64,000 nucleotides of DNA from Ideonella sp. (GCA_016721465.1 JADKIA010000004.1:186001-250000); one strand, 5' to 3'; positions 16,598-25,759 are shown, counted from the first letter of the stretch. Made by a program: numbers and translations. Notes: generated from the letters alone by a model not told the origin.

Positions 16598-17884
16598 TTA
16601 TGCGTTGCGCAGTTGTGCGGCCCAGGCTGGCACGTCCGAAAGCGGGCGCAGCGCTTGCGCAGCAGACGCGTCGCGCAAGGGTTTGATGGTCACCATGCCC
16701 TGCGCCACTTCATCGCCACCGAACACCAGTGCGAAGCGCGCGCCACTGGCATCGGCCTTCTTGAACTGCGACTTGAAGCTGCCCTGCCCGTCCTTGCCGG
16801 CAGCGTGCATGAGCACCGCCACACCGGCAGCCCGGAGCGCTTCGACGGTGGCGATGGCCGTCGGGACGGCGTGAGCATCGGGAACCACTGCATAGGCGTC
16901 CGGGCTGCTGGCCGGTGGCGTGATCCCTTCCTGCTGCAGCAGATCCAGCACGCGTTCGATGCCCAGGCCCCAACCGATGCCTGGCGCGGGTTTGCCGCCG
17001 ATCATCTCCACCAATCCGTCGTAGCGGCCCCCACCACAGATCGTGCCCTGAGCGCCCAGCTTGGGCGTGACCCACTCGAACACCGTGAGGTTGTAGTAGT
17101 CCATGCCGCGCACCAGGCGAGGGTTGATCACAAAGGGCTGCCCGACAGCGTCCAATGCGGCCTTGACGGCGTCGAAGTGCTTCAGCGAGGCTTCACCCAG
17201 GTAGTCCATCAGGCGCGGCGCCGACTCGACCACGGACAGCATGTTGGGGTTCTTCGTGTCCAGGATGCGCAACGGATTGCTGTGCAACCGGCGCTGGGCC
17301 TCGGCATCAAGCAGGTCGGCATGACGCTCGAAGTGAGCGATCAGCGCGGCGCGATGCACCTTGCGCTCGTCGGACTGACCCAGGCTGTTCAATTCGAGCC
17401 GCACATCGGACAGGCCAAGGTCGCGCCACAAGGCGCGCGCCATCAGGATCACCTCGGCATCCACATCCGGCCCACCAAAGCCCAGGGCCTCGACGCCCAC
17501 CTGGTGGAACTGGCGATAGCGGCCGCGCTGCGGCCGCTCGTGCCGAAACATGGCGCCGATGTAGAACAGGCGCTTGCCGCCGTCGTAAAGCATGGAGTGC
17601 TCGATGGCCGCCCTGACCACGCCGGCCGTGTTCTCCGGGCGCAATGTGAGCGGGTCACCATTCATCGAGTCGATGAAAGAGTACATCTCCTTCTCGACGA
17701 TGTCCGTCACCTCGCCCAAGCCGCGCACGAACAGCGGCGTCGGTTCGACGATTGGCGTGCGGATGTTCTGGTAACCGTAGCGGCGCATCAGGGCACGCAC
17801 GGTGTTCTCGAACCATTCCCAGCGCGCCGATTCCGGCGGCAGGATGTCGTTCATGCCTTTGACGGCTTGCAGTGCTTCGGCCAT
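16598..17884 (-). CDS. hisS: Histidyl-tRNA synthetase
   Basis: A 428-residue class II aminoacyl-tRNA synthetase. KGMNDILPPESARWEWFE opens the protein. Motif 2 is FRHERPQRGRYRQFHQVGVEALG, the HisRS-specific loop is RLVRGMDYYNLTVFEWV, and motif 3 is APGIGWGLGIERVLDLL. The C-terminal anticodon-binding domain covers about the last 95 residues. The start at 17884 (MAEALQAVKGMNDILP) gives the family N-terminus. A longer in-frame start at 17962 would overlap ispG and has no family support. It lies 74 bp after ispG. Confidence 0.97.
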   Translation of the reverse strand: MAEALQAVKGMNDILPPESARWEWFENTVRALMRRYGYQNIRTPIVEPTPLFVRGLGEVTDIVEKEMYSFIDSMNGDPLTLRPENTAGVVRAAIEHSMLYDGGKRLFYIGAMFRHERPQRGRYRQFHQVGVEALGFGGPDVDAEVILMARALWRDLGLSDVRLELNSLGQSDERKVHRAALIAHFERHADLLDAEAQRRLHSNPLRILDTKNPNMLSVVESAPRLMDYLGEASLKHFDAVKAALDAVGQPFVINPRLVRGMDYYNLTVFEWVTPKLGAQGTICGGGRYDGLVEMIGGKPAPGIGWGLGIERVLDLLQQEGITPPASSPDAYAVVPDAHAVPTAIATVEALRAAGVAVLMHAAGKDGQGSFKSQFKKADASGARFALVFGGDEVAQGMVTIKPLRDASAAQALRPLSDVPAWAAQLRNA

Positions 17885-17958
17885 GTCGTGCGGTGGGCCG
17901 GCGCAAGCAGGCCTCTGAGAATAGGAATGAAATCGGGAAGCGGTCGTGCAGCAACGCG

Positions 17959-19242
17959 TCAATGCGCTGCCGTCACCGAACCAAAGCGGCGCTCGATGTA
18001 GCCTTCGACGATCTTGTGGAATTCCTGCACGATGCCTTCACCGCGCAAGGTCATGGCCTTCTGGCCATCGATGAAGACCGGCGCGGCCGGCGCCTCACCG
18101 GTGCCGGGCAGGCTGATGCCGATGTCGGCATGCTTGCTCTCGCCGGGTCCGTTGACGATGCAGCCCATCACCGCCACCTTCATGTTTTCGACACCGGGAT
18201 AGCGCGTGCGCCAGACCGGCATCATCGCGCGAAGGTGGTCGTCAATCTGTTTGGCCAGTTCCTGGAATGTGGTGCTGGTGGTGCGACCACATCCGGGGCA
18301 GGCCGTGACGCTGGGATTGAAGTTACGCAAGCCCAGTGCTTGCAGGATCTCGAGCGCCACCACCACTTCCTGCGTGCGCGATTCGCCAGGTTGCGGCGTG
18401 AGACTCACGCGGATCGTGTCACCGATGCCCTGCTGCAACAGTTGGCCCATGGCCACGGCAGACGCCACCGTGCCCTTGGTGCCCATGCCGGCTTCGGTGA
18501 GGCCAAGATGCAGTGCATAGTCGCAACGTTGCGCCAAGGCCCGATAGACCGTGATCAGGTCCTGCACGCCACTGACCTTGCAGCTGATGATGATCTGATG
18601 GGCCGGCAAGCCCAGCTCGCGTGCCCAATCGGCGGACTGCAACGCCGACTTCACCAGCGCCTGGTACATCACTGCTTTGGCATCCCAGGGACGGACGCGC
18701 CGGGCGTTTTCATCCATCATCGAAGCCAGCAGCTCCTGGTCCAGGCTGCCCCAGTTCACGCCGATGCGCACCGCCTTGTCGTGACGGCAGGCCGCCTCGA
18801 TCATCTGAGCGAATTGCCGATCTCGCTTGTCGCCCTTGCCCACATTGCCAGGGTTGATCCGGTACTTTGAAAGCGCAGCGGCGCAGTCGGGGTATTGGGT
18901 CAGCAGCGTATGGCCGTTGTAGTGGAAGTCGCCGATCAGCGGGACGTCGATGCCCATGCGATCGAGCTGCTCACGGATCGCCGGCACGGCCTGAGCGGCC
19001 TCGGGGGTGTTGACGGTGATGCGCACCAATTCGCTGCCCGCCAACGCCAGTTCCTTCACCTGGATCGCCGTCTCGATCGCCTGGACGGTGTCGGTGTTGG
19101 TCATCGACTGCACCCTCACCGGTGCGTCGCCGCCCAGCGTGACCACGCGGTCGCCCCAACGGATCTTGGCTTGCAGCGTCGGCCGCTTGGCGGGCAACTC
19201 GGCCAGGATGGGCGAATCGTCGTTGGTGGGTGGATTGCTCAT
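17959..19242 (-). CDS. ispG: 4-hydroxy-3-methylbut-2-en-1-yl diphosphate synthase
   Basis: A 427-residue [4Fe-4S] enzyme of the MEP isoprenoid pathway that reduces methylerythritol cyclodiphosphate to HMBPP. The TIM-barrel part includes VQSMTNTDTVQAIETAIQVKEL and RINPGNVGKGDKRDRQ. Cluster ligands are visible as TACPGCGRTT (two Cys, about residue 314) and VMGCIVNGPGES (third Cys, with a Glu nearby). The start at 19242 has AGGA about 9 nt upstream. The product feeds isopentenyl diphosphate to the squalene synthesis encoded by hpnCDE at 55267-58279, although the genes are not linked. It lies 22 bp after rodZ. Confidence 0.96.
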   Translation of the reverse strand: MSNPPTNDDSPILAELPAKRPTLQAKIRWGDRVVTLGGDAPVRVQSMTNTDTVQAIETAIQVKELALAGSELVRITVNTPEAAQAVPAIREQLDRMGIDVPLIGDFHYNGHTLLTQYPDCAAALSKYRINPGNVGKGDKRDRQFAQMIEAACRHDKAVRIGVNWGSLDQELLASMMDENARRVRPWDAKAVMYQALVKSALQSADWARELGLPAHQIIISCKVSGVQDLITVYRALAQRCDYALHLGLTEAGMGTKGTVASAVAMGQLLQQGIGDTIRVSLTPQPGESRTQEVVVALEILQALGLRNFNPSVTACPGCGRTTSTTFQELAKQIDDHLRAMMPVWRTRYPGVENMKVAVMGCIVNGPGESKHADIGISLPGTGEAPAAPVFIDGQKAMTLRGEGIVQEFHKIVEGYIERRFGSVTAAH

Positions 19243-19264
19243 GGCGAAGGATCCTCGGCCGGGC

Positions 19265-20272
19265 TCATCGCAAATCCACCGTGGCCGTGTTGCCACGCGT
19301 GGCCGGCGCAATGTCCACCAACTGCCCGCGCAGGCGCAGCTCGGTGCCTTTGGCGTTGCCGATGCGCACGCGCATCGGCGGTTGGGCGTCGACGCCCGTC
19401 GTCTCGCCCGCGGCGACCACCCGGCTGAACAGGATCTTGCCGTTCGGATCGCTGATCTGCACCCATGTGGCATCCGTGGCGCGAACCTGCACCGGGGCAT
19501 TAAGCAAGCTGGCCGCTTCAGCATCCGAGGCCCTCGCGGACACCACCGATGGTGTGGCAGTGGCCGAAGCCGCTTCGCTCAGGGGCACCGCTGGCAGGCC
19601 CGGCATGGCCCCAGTGGATGTCGCCGCAGCAAACCCTGCGGTCGCGCCCGGTTCGGACGTTGGAAACTTCGCATCCGAGCTTGACTTCTGGTCGAGACCG
19701 ACCTTGCTCGGCGGCAGGGCCGGTACCGGCTCCTTGGCGTCCTCGCTCGATGCACGCAGGTTGGCAGGCTTCGAACCCGTCACCCCCCTCAACCACTCGG
19801 TGGGCACAAAGGCGACTGCCGCCGCGCCCAACAGCAAAGCGAGCACGACCCAGGTCACCGGGTGGCGCAACCACAAGCGATCCAGTGGATCGATGCGACC
19901 CGGGCGATCCCGAAACGGCGTATTCAATCCTCGCTCGACCTTGTCCAGCGCCATTGGACCTGCCGATGGCAGGCGTGCCAAGACCGGCGCCGAATCCACC
20001 TTCAGCGCGCGGCAAACCGCTTGCGCCAGTGCTCGAGTGAACGTGGCATCCGGCAGATCGGCATAACGCTCAGCCTCCAGTGCCTCGAGCTTGGCTTGCG
20101 GCACTTTGATCGACGCCGCCAACGCAGCGATGTGCAGGCCTTGCGCCAGTCGCGCATCGCGCAGCATGGCCCCGGCACCTGTGCTCGCGCCGTTGATGCC
20201 TGCGGCTCCGCCGACGCTGGCAGCCTCGCGGCCGACAGACATGGTGGCTTGCCCTGCACCCCGGTCATTCAT
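19265..20272 (-). CDS. rodZ: RodZ-like cell-shape protein (HTH and DUF4115 domains)
   Basis: A 335-residue bitopic inner-membrane protein. Residues about 36-100 form a helix-turn-helix domain (LRDARLAQGLHIAALAASIK, PDATFTRALAQAVCRALKV), which in RodZ binds MreB. One membrane helix lies at about 138-156 (VTWVVLALLLGAAAVAFVP). A long Ala/Ser/Pro-rich periplasmic linker leads to a C-terminal DUF4115 domain (VQVRATDATWVQISDPNGK, RVVAAGETTGVDAQPPMRVRIGNA). The gene position between pilW and ispG equals that of yfgA/rodZ in E. coli. The ATG at 20272 overlaps the end of pilW by 8 nt. A start at 20242 (MSVGREAAS) would also be compatible with the HTH domain. Confidence 0.88.
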   Translation of the reverse strand: MNDRGAGQATMSVGREAASVGGAAGINGASTGAGAMLRDARLAQGLHIAALAASIKVPQAKLEALEAERYADLPDATFTRALAQAVCRALKVDSAPVLARLPSAGPMALDKVERGLNTPFRDRPGRIDPLDRLWLRHPVTWVVLALLLGAAAVAFVPTEWLRGVTGSKPANLRASSEDAKEPVPALPPSKVGLDQKSSSDAKFPTSEPGATAGFAAATSTGAMPGLPAVPLSEAASATATPSVVSARASDAEAASLLNAPVQVRATDATWVQISDPNGKILFSRVVAAGETTGVDAQPPMRVRIGNAKGTELRLRGQLVDIAPATRGNTATVDLR

Positions 20273-21065
20273 CGAAGCGTCTCCTCTCGTACAGCTGCGC
20301 CTCCGGCGCTCTTGGAAAACGCGACTTCAACTGCTCTCCAAATTCACTCACCCTGGCGAGGTTGCCCAGCTTGTTCTCGATGCGCGCAGCCAGCCACAGC
20401 GATTGCGCGTTGGTGCTTTCAGGCCGGCTGTTCACCCGGCCCACATAGAACCGGGCGCGCTCGAAATCCGCCCGGCGATACAGCACCTCGGCCAAGTTCA
20501 TGGCCGTCGCCGGATTGCCCGCATCGAGCTCATACGAGCGCATCAAGGAGCCTTCGGCCTCCAGCCACTGTCCGGCTTGCGCCTGGCACAAGCCCTTGGC
20601 TGCCAAGGTGCGCGAGGTGGCACGGTATTGAGGCACCGTGAGCGCGGCGTCGAACTGTGCAATGGCATCCTTGAACTGCTGTTGTTGGCACAGGAACCAG
20701 CCATAGTTGTGCAGTGCGTCGGCATCACGCGGCTGCAATTGGAGGGCGCGCCTGAAGCTCGAATCGGCCAGCGCCGTGTCGCCCAGTCCCGCGTAGATCA
20801 AGCCGCGCAGGTTGTGCGCCTCGACCAGGTCGGGCTTGGCATGCATGGCCAGCTTGACTTCGTCCAAGGCCGTCTCCAACTGGCCTCTCGCGTAATACGC
20901 CGAAGCCAGCTCCAGCCGTGCCTTGGCGCGCCGATCGGCATCGGTCACGTCCGTCGAGGCGACCGCCTCCCGCGCCTCCGTCGCACCGGGGGTCCCGCAG
21001 CCTGGCAGGCCGGCCAGCGAAGCCGGCGCGAGCACCAGGGCCATGGCAAAACTGCGGGCGCGCAT
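20265..21065 (-). CDS. pilW: Type IV pilus biogenesis/stability lipoprotein PilW (PilF), TPR protein
   Basis: A 266-residue lipoprotein with a signal peptide ending in LAGLPGC (predicted lipidated Cys about residue 23) and several TPR units: ARLELASAYYARGQLETALDEV, AHNLRGLIYAGLGDTALADSSF, ALHNYGWFLCQQQQFKDAIAQF and AMNLAEVLYRRADFERARFYV. The family pilots the PilQ secretin to the outer membrane. The ATG at 21065 shares one base with the rlmN stop (GTGATG; the GTG one codon upstream is the alternative). No other pilus genes are in the window, so a role in type IV pili is inferred from the family. Confidence 0.9.
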   Translation of the reverse strand: MRARSFAMALVLAPASLAGLPGCGTPGATEAREAVASTDVTDADRRAKARLELASAYYARGQLETALDEVKLAMHAKPDLVEAHNLRGLIYAGLGDTALADSSFRRALQLQPRDADALHNYGWFLCQQQQFKDAIAQFDAALTVPQYRATSRTLAAKGLCQAQAGQWLEAEGSLMRSYELDAGNPATAMNLAEVLYRRADFERARFYVGRVNSRPESTNAQSLWLAARIENKLGNLARVSEFGEQLKSRFPRAPEAQLYERRRFDE

Positions 21066-22207
21066 CACGGTGCCGACGTCGGCGAGGAAGCGATGCGGAT
21101 GACGGGCCGCGTCATGCGCGCCTGCACGCTGGTGCGATCCTGCACCTCACCCGCCAGCTGGCCGCATGCGGCATCGATGTCCTCGCCTCGGGTCTTGCGC
21201 ACCGTGGTGACGATGCCCGCGTCTTGCAGGATCCTGGCAAAAGACATCACTTGCTCCTTGGATGATCGCCGCAGACCGGAGGCCGGAAACGGGTTAAAAG
21301 GGATGAGGTTGAACTTGCAAGGCACCCGAACCGCGCCGGCTCGGCCACTGACCAACGCCACCAGCGCCTGGGCATGTTCGGCCTGATCGTTCACGCCATC
21401 GAGCATGCAGTACTCGAAGGTGATGAAGTCGCGCGGCGCCTGGTCCAGGTAATGCTGGCACGCCTGAAGCAGTTCACCGAGCGGGTACTTCCGATTCAGC
21501 GGCACCAACTGATCGCGCAAGGCATCTGTCGGGGCGTGCAATGACACGGCCAGCGCCACCGGGCAGTCTTGGCGCAGGCGCTCGATCATGGGCACCACGC
21601 CCGAGGTCGACACCGTGACACGCCGGCGCGAAAGTCCATAGCCGTGGTCGTCCAGCATGGTGCGCAGGGCGGGTACCAATGCCGAATAGTTCTGCAACGG
21701 CTCACCCATGCCCATCATCACCACGTTGGTGATCGCCCGCTGGCCTGCAGGCAAGGCCAGCCGTCGTCGCAACTGGTGCTCGGCATGCCAGAGCTGCGCC
21801 GTGATCTCACCGGTGGAGAGGTTTCGACTGAAACCCTGGTGGCCCGTCGAGCAGAATCGACAGCCCACGGCGCAACCGGCCTGCGACGACACGCACAAGG
21901 TCCCGCGGTCGTCCTCCGGGATGAACACGGCTTCGACCGCATTGCCATGCCCCACGTCGAAAAGCCACTTGATCGTGCCATCGGCCGAGGCGTGCTCGCC
22001 GACGACGGGCAAGGGACGAACGTCGGCGACCGTCGCCAGTTTTTCTCGCAGGCCGCGCGCCAAATCGCTCATCAGGTCGAACCGCGCTTCGCCTTTCTGG
22101 TGGATCCAGCGAAACAGCTGGACGGCGCGAAAACGCTTCTCGCCGAGCCCGGCGCAGTACGCGGTCAGCCCGTCGAGATCGAAGTCGAGCAGGTTGACGC
22201 GTTCCAC
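21065..22207 (-). CDS. rlmN: Dual-specificity 23S rRNA (A2503)/tRNA (A37) C2-methyltransferase RlmN
   Basis: A 380-residue radical-SAM methyltransferase that methylates C2 of A2503 in 23S rRNA and A37 in some tRNAs. The cluster motif CAVGCRFC gives Cys112, Cys116 and Cys119. Other conserved blocks are MGMGEPLQNY, VSTSGVVPMIERL and the C-terminal RKTRGEDIDAACGQLAGEV, whose Cys corresponds to the methyl-carrying cysteine. The start is GTG at 22207, since the translation then begins VNLLDFDLDGL as in the family and there is no nearby ATG. It lies 26 bp after ndk. Confidence 0.96.
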   Translation of the reverse strand: MERVNLLDFDLDGLTAYCAGLGEKRFRAVQLFRWIHQKGEARFDLMSDLARGLREKLATVADVRPLPVVGEHASADGTIKWLFDVGHGNAVEAVFIPEDDRGTLCVSSQAGCAVGCRFCSTGHQGFSRNLSTGEITAQLWHAEHQLRRRLALPAGQRAITNVVMMGMGEPLQNYSALVPALRTMLDDHGYGLSRRRVTVSTSGVVPMIERLRQDCPVALAVSLHAPTDALRDQLVPLNRKYPLGELLQACQHYLDQAPRDFITFEYCMLDGVNDQAEHAQALVALVSGRAGAVRVPCKFNLIPFNPFPASGLRRSSKEQVMSFARILQDAGIVTTVRKTRGEDIDAACGQLAGEVQDRTSVQARMTRPVIRIASSPTSAP

Positions 22208-22233
22208 GACCGCCTCAAGCGCGCCGAGTGGAT

Positions 22234-22659
22234 TCAGCGGCTGTAGACGTTCATGCCGGGGAAGAAGAACGCCACTTCGACAGCCGCCGTCTCAGGCGCA
22301 TCGGAGCCGTGGACGGCGTTGGCGTCGATCGAGTCGGCGAAGTCGGCACGGATCGTGCCCTTCTCGGCCTTCTTCGGGTCGGTGGCGCCCATCAGTTCCC
22401 GATTCTTTGCAATCGCACCTTCGCCTTCGAGGGCCTGAATCATCACCGGCCCGGAGATCATGAAATCCACCAGGTCCTTGAAGAACGGGCGGGCCTTGTG
22501 CACGGCATAGAAGGCCTCGGCCTCCCCACGCGACAGGTGCGCCATCTTGGCGGCGATGATCTTGAGGCCTGCGCCTTCGAATCGGGCGTAGATCTGACCG
22601 ATCACGTTCTTGGCAACCGCGTCCGGCTTGATGATCGACAGCGTGCGTTCAATGGGCAT
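22234..22659 (-). CDS. ndk: Nucleoside diphosphate kinase
   Basis: A 141-residue enzyme that equilibrates NTP pools through a phosphohistidine intermediate. The sequence is full length, with ERTLSIIKPDAVAKNVIGQI at the start and the catalytic segment NAVHGSDAPETAAVEVAFFF containing the active-site His. The ATG at 22659 is preceded by AGGAG at a 7-nt spacing. It is the first gene of the seventeen-gene minus-strand block and has its own promoter-like sequence (see 22700-22728). Confidence 0.97.
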   Translation of the reverse strand: MPIERTLSIIKPDAVAKNVIGQIYARFEGAGLKIIAAKMAHLSRGEAEAFYAVHKARPFFKDLVDFMISGPVMIQALEGEGAIAKNRELMGATDPKKAEKGTIRADFADSIDANAVHGSDAPETAAVEVAFFFPGMNVYSR

Positions 22660-22699
22660 AAAGTTCTCCTGAATCAATGACTTAAGAAGTAAACCGAGC

Positions 22700-22728
22700 A
22701 TTCTAGCGGGTGCTCGTGTCGCTGTCCG
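22700..22728 (-). promoter_or_regulatory. Candidate sigma-70 promoter for ndk
   Basis: On the minus strand CGGACA and TAGAAT are separated by exactly 17 bp. The -35 matches four of six consensus bases and the -10 four of six. Transcription would start about 34 nt before the ndk ATG. The same TAGAAT hexamer recurs in other promoter candidates here. Confidence 0.5.
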
Positions 22729-22775
22729 GATCGCCGACTGGCGGTCGCGCGTCAAAGCGCTGCGCGGGGCGTCAC

Positions 22776-24905
22776 TCAGCGGCCGCCACGGCGACCGCCG
22801 CCACCGCCACCTCGCCCACCGCGGCCGCCACCACCACCGCCACCGCCACCGTTGTTGCCCTGGAACTTGCGCACGAAGGCATCGGCGCCAATGTAGCCAA
22901 CGGCCGTCTTCAAAGGATCGGGCTGCCCACCCTGGCTACCACCGCCACCACCACCGCGTTTGTTGCGGCTCTCATTGAGACCCCGCGGCTTCTCCACGAA
23001 GCGGCGGTCGTAGGTCTGCTGCAAGGGGTTCGGGATCGGCCCATCTTCCGCGTACTCACGCTTGGGCTGCCGGGCTTCTCGGATGGCACGCTTGTCGAAG
23101 GTCTGCTGCAGCGGGTTCGGGATGGGCCCGATGTCGTCCATCGCGTCACGGTCCTGCGCAGCGACCTCGGTGCCCCGATCCTGGGTACGTTCGCCACCAC
23201 GGTCATTTCGATCGTTGCGACCTCGGCGACGGTTCTGGCTGTTGCGTCCTGCCCCCTCGCCACCCGGCGCTGGCCGGGCGCCCTGCTCCTGGCTCCTGCC
23301 TTGCGCGGGCTGCTGCCGCGGCTGCGCCTGCGACTCGCGCCCACCGCTGGCCAGGCGCCGCACTTCACGCACTTCGTCCTCGCTGAGATCAACGCAAACC
23401 CCGCGCTTCAAGCCGCGCGGCAGCACCACGCAACCGTAGCGAATGCGGATGAGCCGACTCACGCCCAGGCCCACCTTGTCGAACAGCTTTCGCACCTCGC
23501 GATTGCGGCCTTCCGTGATCACCACGCGGTACCAGTGGTTCACGCCCTCGCCACCCCCGTCGTCGATGGATTTGAACGCCGCCCGCTGGCCCTCGATGTC
23601 GACGCCGTCGAGCAACTTGGCCCGGGCCTCGGGCTCCAGGCTGCCCAGCACCCGCACGGCATACTCGCGCTCGACGCCAAAGCGCGGGTGCATCAGTTGA
23701 TTGGCCAGGTCGCCCGAGGTGGTGAACAACAGCAAGCCCTCGGTGTTGATGTCCAGCCGCCCCACCGATTGCCATTTGCCGTGCTGCAGGCGCGGCAGCC
23801 GCCGGAAGACCGTGGGCCGGTTCTGGGGGTCATCGTGCGTGACCACCTCGCCCACCGGCTTGTGATAGGCAATGATCCGCGCCGGCGGTGGGGCAATGCG
23901 CAGCTTGACCAGGCGCCCGGCCACCTTGACCTGGTCACCAAAAGAGATGCGCTGGCCCACATGCGCAGGCTGGTCGTTGACGGTGACTTGCCCATCCTCG
24001 ATCAACTGCTCCATGTCCCGGCGCGAACCGATGCCCGATTGGGCCAGCAGCTTGTGCAGCTTGGGCGCATCGGGCTCCGCAGCGAGGACGCGTCTTTCGG
24101 GTGCCACTGCACCCAACACGGGCCCGCCAGCGCCCGGCGCCTCAGCTTGCGGCGGCCCACCGGCGTCTGTTGCCAAGGCACCATCGAGTTCGGACTGCGC
24201 GTCGTAGTCGCCCGACAGCACCGCGGCGAAGGTGGCGGTGGCGTCCACCACAGGTGCTGCGCTGTCGCGACGGCCCGGGATGTCCTGGCGTCTGGCGGGA
24301 CGATCATCCTGGCCCTCGTGGCGCACTTCGGCCCGTGCTCCTTCGACACCGTCCTCGCTTGTTGTCCCCTGGCGATCACGGTCACCACGACGACCGCGCC
24401 GACGGTTGCGTGAACGGCGTGGGCCATCTTCGGAGGCCGGACCTTCGCCCTTAGGTGGCCCAGCCTGTTCAGCATCGACGGTCAAACCGTCGCCTTCAAT
24501 GCCGCCGATGGCCGCGGGCTCGGCTCGCGAATCGTCGAGCGGCGATGGCTCCGGCTCAGGGCGGTCCGCTGCCGCTTGCGTCGGCTGAATCGGTGCGACG
24601 GCGTCAGGGGCGGCCGGCGCCGTGGCATGCCGACTGGGGCGCTTGAAAACGTCGGCCACATCCGGCGCCGCCATCACGACAGGCTCGGCATCCGCAGAGG
24701 GCTCGACAGCCACGGCCTTGCGGCGTGTGCGCTTCGGCTTGGTCTCGACCGCATCGACCGCATCGGCCGACGGAGCCGCGGAAGCCACGGCCGCCTCGGG
24801 CACCGCTGCCGCAGCCGGGCGACGTCGCCGCGGCTTGGGCGCAACGGCATCGCCGTCCGCAGGCTGCGGATCGGTCGGGGGCAAATCGTTGTCGTGCGAA
24901 TTCAT
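22776..24905 (-). CDS. rluB: 23S rRNA pseudouridine(2605) synthase, extended form (RluB type)
   Basis: A 709-residue pseudouridine synthase of the RsuA/RluB family with unusual extensions. The N-terminal 260 or so residues are low in complexity, rich in Ala, Pro, Arg and acidic residues. The S4 domain follows (LHKLLAQSGIGSRRDMEQLIEDGQV), then the catalytic domain with GRLDINTEGLLLFTTSGDL (catalytic Asp) and VVITEGRNREVRKLFDKVGL. After it comes a basic disordered region with two copies of GPIPNPLQQT(F/Y)D(K/R)R at about residues 592-605 and 620-633. The C-terminus is a Gly/Arg tail resembling eukaryotic RGG boxes. E. coli RluB is less than half this length. The ATG overlaps scpB by 4 nt (ATGA). 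Confidence 0.9.
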   Translation of the reverse strand: MNSHDNDLPPTDPQPADGDAVAPKPRRRRPAAAAVPEAAVASAAPSADAVDAVETKPKRTRRKAVAVEPSADAEPVVMAAPDVADVFKRPSRHATAPAAPDAVAPIQPTQAAADRPEPEPSPLDDSRAEPAAIGGIEGDGLTVDAEQAGPPKGEGPASEDGPRRSRNRRRGRRGDRDRQGTTSEDGVEGARAEVRHEGQDDRPARRQDIPGRRDSAAPVVDATATFAAVLSGDYDAQSELDGALATDAGGPPQAEAPGAGGPVLGAVAPERRVLAAEPDAPKLHKLLAQSGIGSRRDMEQLIEDGQVTVNDQPAHVGQRISFGDQVKVAGRLVKLRIAPPPARIIAYHKPVGEVVTHDDPQNRPTVFRRLPRLQHGKWQSVGRLDINTEGLLLFTTSGDLANQLMHPRFGVEREYAVRVLGSLEPEARAKLLDGVDIEGQRAAFKSIDDGGGEGVNHWYRVVITEGRNREVRKLFDKVGLGVSRLIRIRYGCVVLPRGLKRGVCVDLSEDEVREVRRLASGGRESQAQPRQQPAQGRSQEQGARPAPGGEGAGRNSQNRRRGRNDRNDRGGERTQDRGTEVAAQDRDAMDDIGPIPNPLQQTFDKRAIREARQPKREYAEDGPIPNPLQQTYDRRFVEKPRGLNESRNKRGGGGGGSQGGQPDPLKTAVGYIGADAFVRKFQGNNGGGGGGGGGRGGRGGGGGGRRGGR

Positions 24906-25759
24906 GCTGGCGCGTCGGGTGGGTGGGCTGAGGTTTCTGGCGGAAGCGCCGCGGCCTGGGCTGCAGGCTCAGCGGCTGGGAAAGGTGTGTCGTCCTGGTC
25001 GGCGACGAGGTGTTCGGCAATGAGGGCTTGATCCGGCCCATGAGCCAACGCGGCTTGGCCACTTTGCTCATCCCCCTCAGTACGTGGACGACCCATGTCT
25101 TCTGCCAGGGGGCGGGCCGGTGGATCGAGCATCTCAACAGCAAGTGCGCCCGGACTGACATCGGTGTCGTTCAACTGCAGCATGGCTTGCTGGTCGTCGT
25201 CTGGCCCCAGCAACGAGGGCTGGATCGCTTCAAGCGCCGCCACGCTGGGCGTGCCGTCGATGGCGGGCAACTGGTCCAGACTGGCCAAACCCAGGTCATC
25301 GAGGAAATGCCGCGTGGTGGCATACAGGGCCGGCCGCCCCGGCGCTTCGCGGTATCCGATGGCCTCGATCCAGCCGCGATCCTCGAGTTGCTTGACGATC
25401 TGCGTGCTGACCGTGACGCCGCGGATGTCCTCGATGTCGCCCCGGGTCACCGGTTGGCGATAGGCAATGATCGCCAGTGTCTCCATCGTGGCGCGGGAGT
25501 AGCGGGGTGGCTTCTCCGGGTGCAGCCGATCGAGGTAGTGGCGCATCTCGGGCCGGCTCTGAAAGCGCCAGCCGCTGGACAGGGCCACCAATTCGACCCC
25601 TCGCCCGGCCCAATCGTCCGTCAGCTCGTCGAGCAAGGTGCGCAGCGTGTCTGCGCCGACCTGGTCGTCGAACAACGTGCGCAGCTCACGCAGCGGCAAC
25701 GGCTGCTGCGCGCAGATCAAGGCGGTCTCGAGGACGCGCTTGGCATCCGATGTGTTCAT
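24902..25759 (-). CDS. scpB: Segregation and condensation protein B
   Basis: A 285-residue subunit of the SMC-ScpAB condensin. Two winged-helix domains are visible: LETALICAQQPLPLRELRTLF and TLAIIAYRQPVTRGDIEDIRGV, followed by QIVKQLEDRGWIEAIGYREAPGRPALYATT, which is the family hallmark. About 100 residues of acidic, Ala/Pro-rich tail follow. scpA is not adjacent in this window. A 290-nt gap without a clear gene precedes it, and rluB follows with a 4-nt overlap. Confidence 0.93.
   Translation of the reverse strand: MNTSDAKRVLETALICAQQPLPLRELRTLFDDQVGADTLRTLLDELTDDWAGRGVELVALSSGWRFQSRPEMRHYLDRLHPEKPPRYSRATMETLAIIAYRQPVTRGDIEDIRGVTVSTQIVKQLEDRGWIEAIGYREAPGRPALYATTRHFLDDLGLASLDQLPAIDGTPSVAALEAIQPSLLGPDDDQQAMLQLNDTDVSPGALAVEMLDPPARPLAEDMGRPRTEGDEQSGQAALAHGPDQALIAEHLVADQDDTPFPAAEPAAQAAALPPETSAHPPDAPA

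Noticed and set aside
22776..22990. Short-period repeats resembling a repeat array
   Set aside because: They are Gly/Arg codon runs at the 3' end of rluB, not a CRISPR array: no uniform repeat length and no spacers.
22710..24413. A 567-codon open frame on the + strand
   Set aside because: It is antisense to rluB; its regularity reflects the Gly/Arg/Pro codon runs of the real gene.
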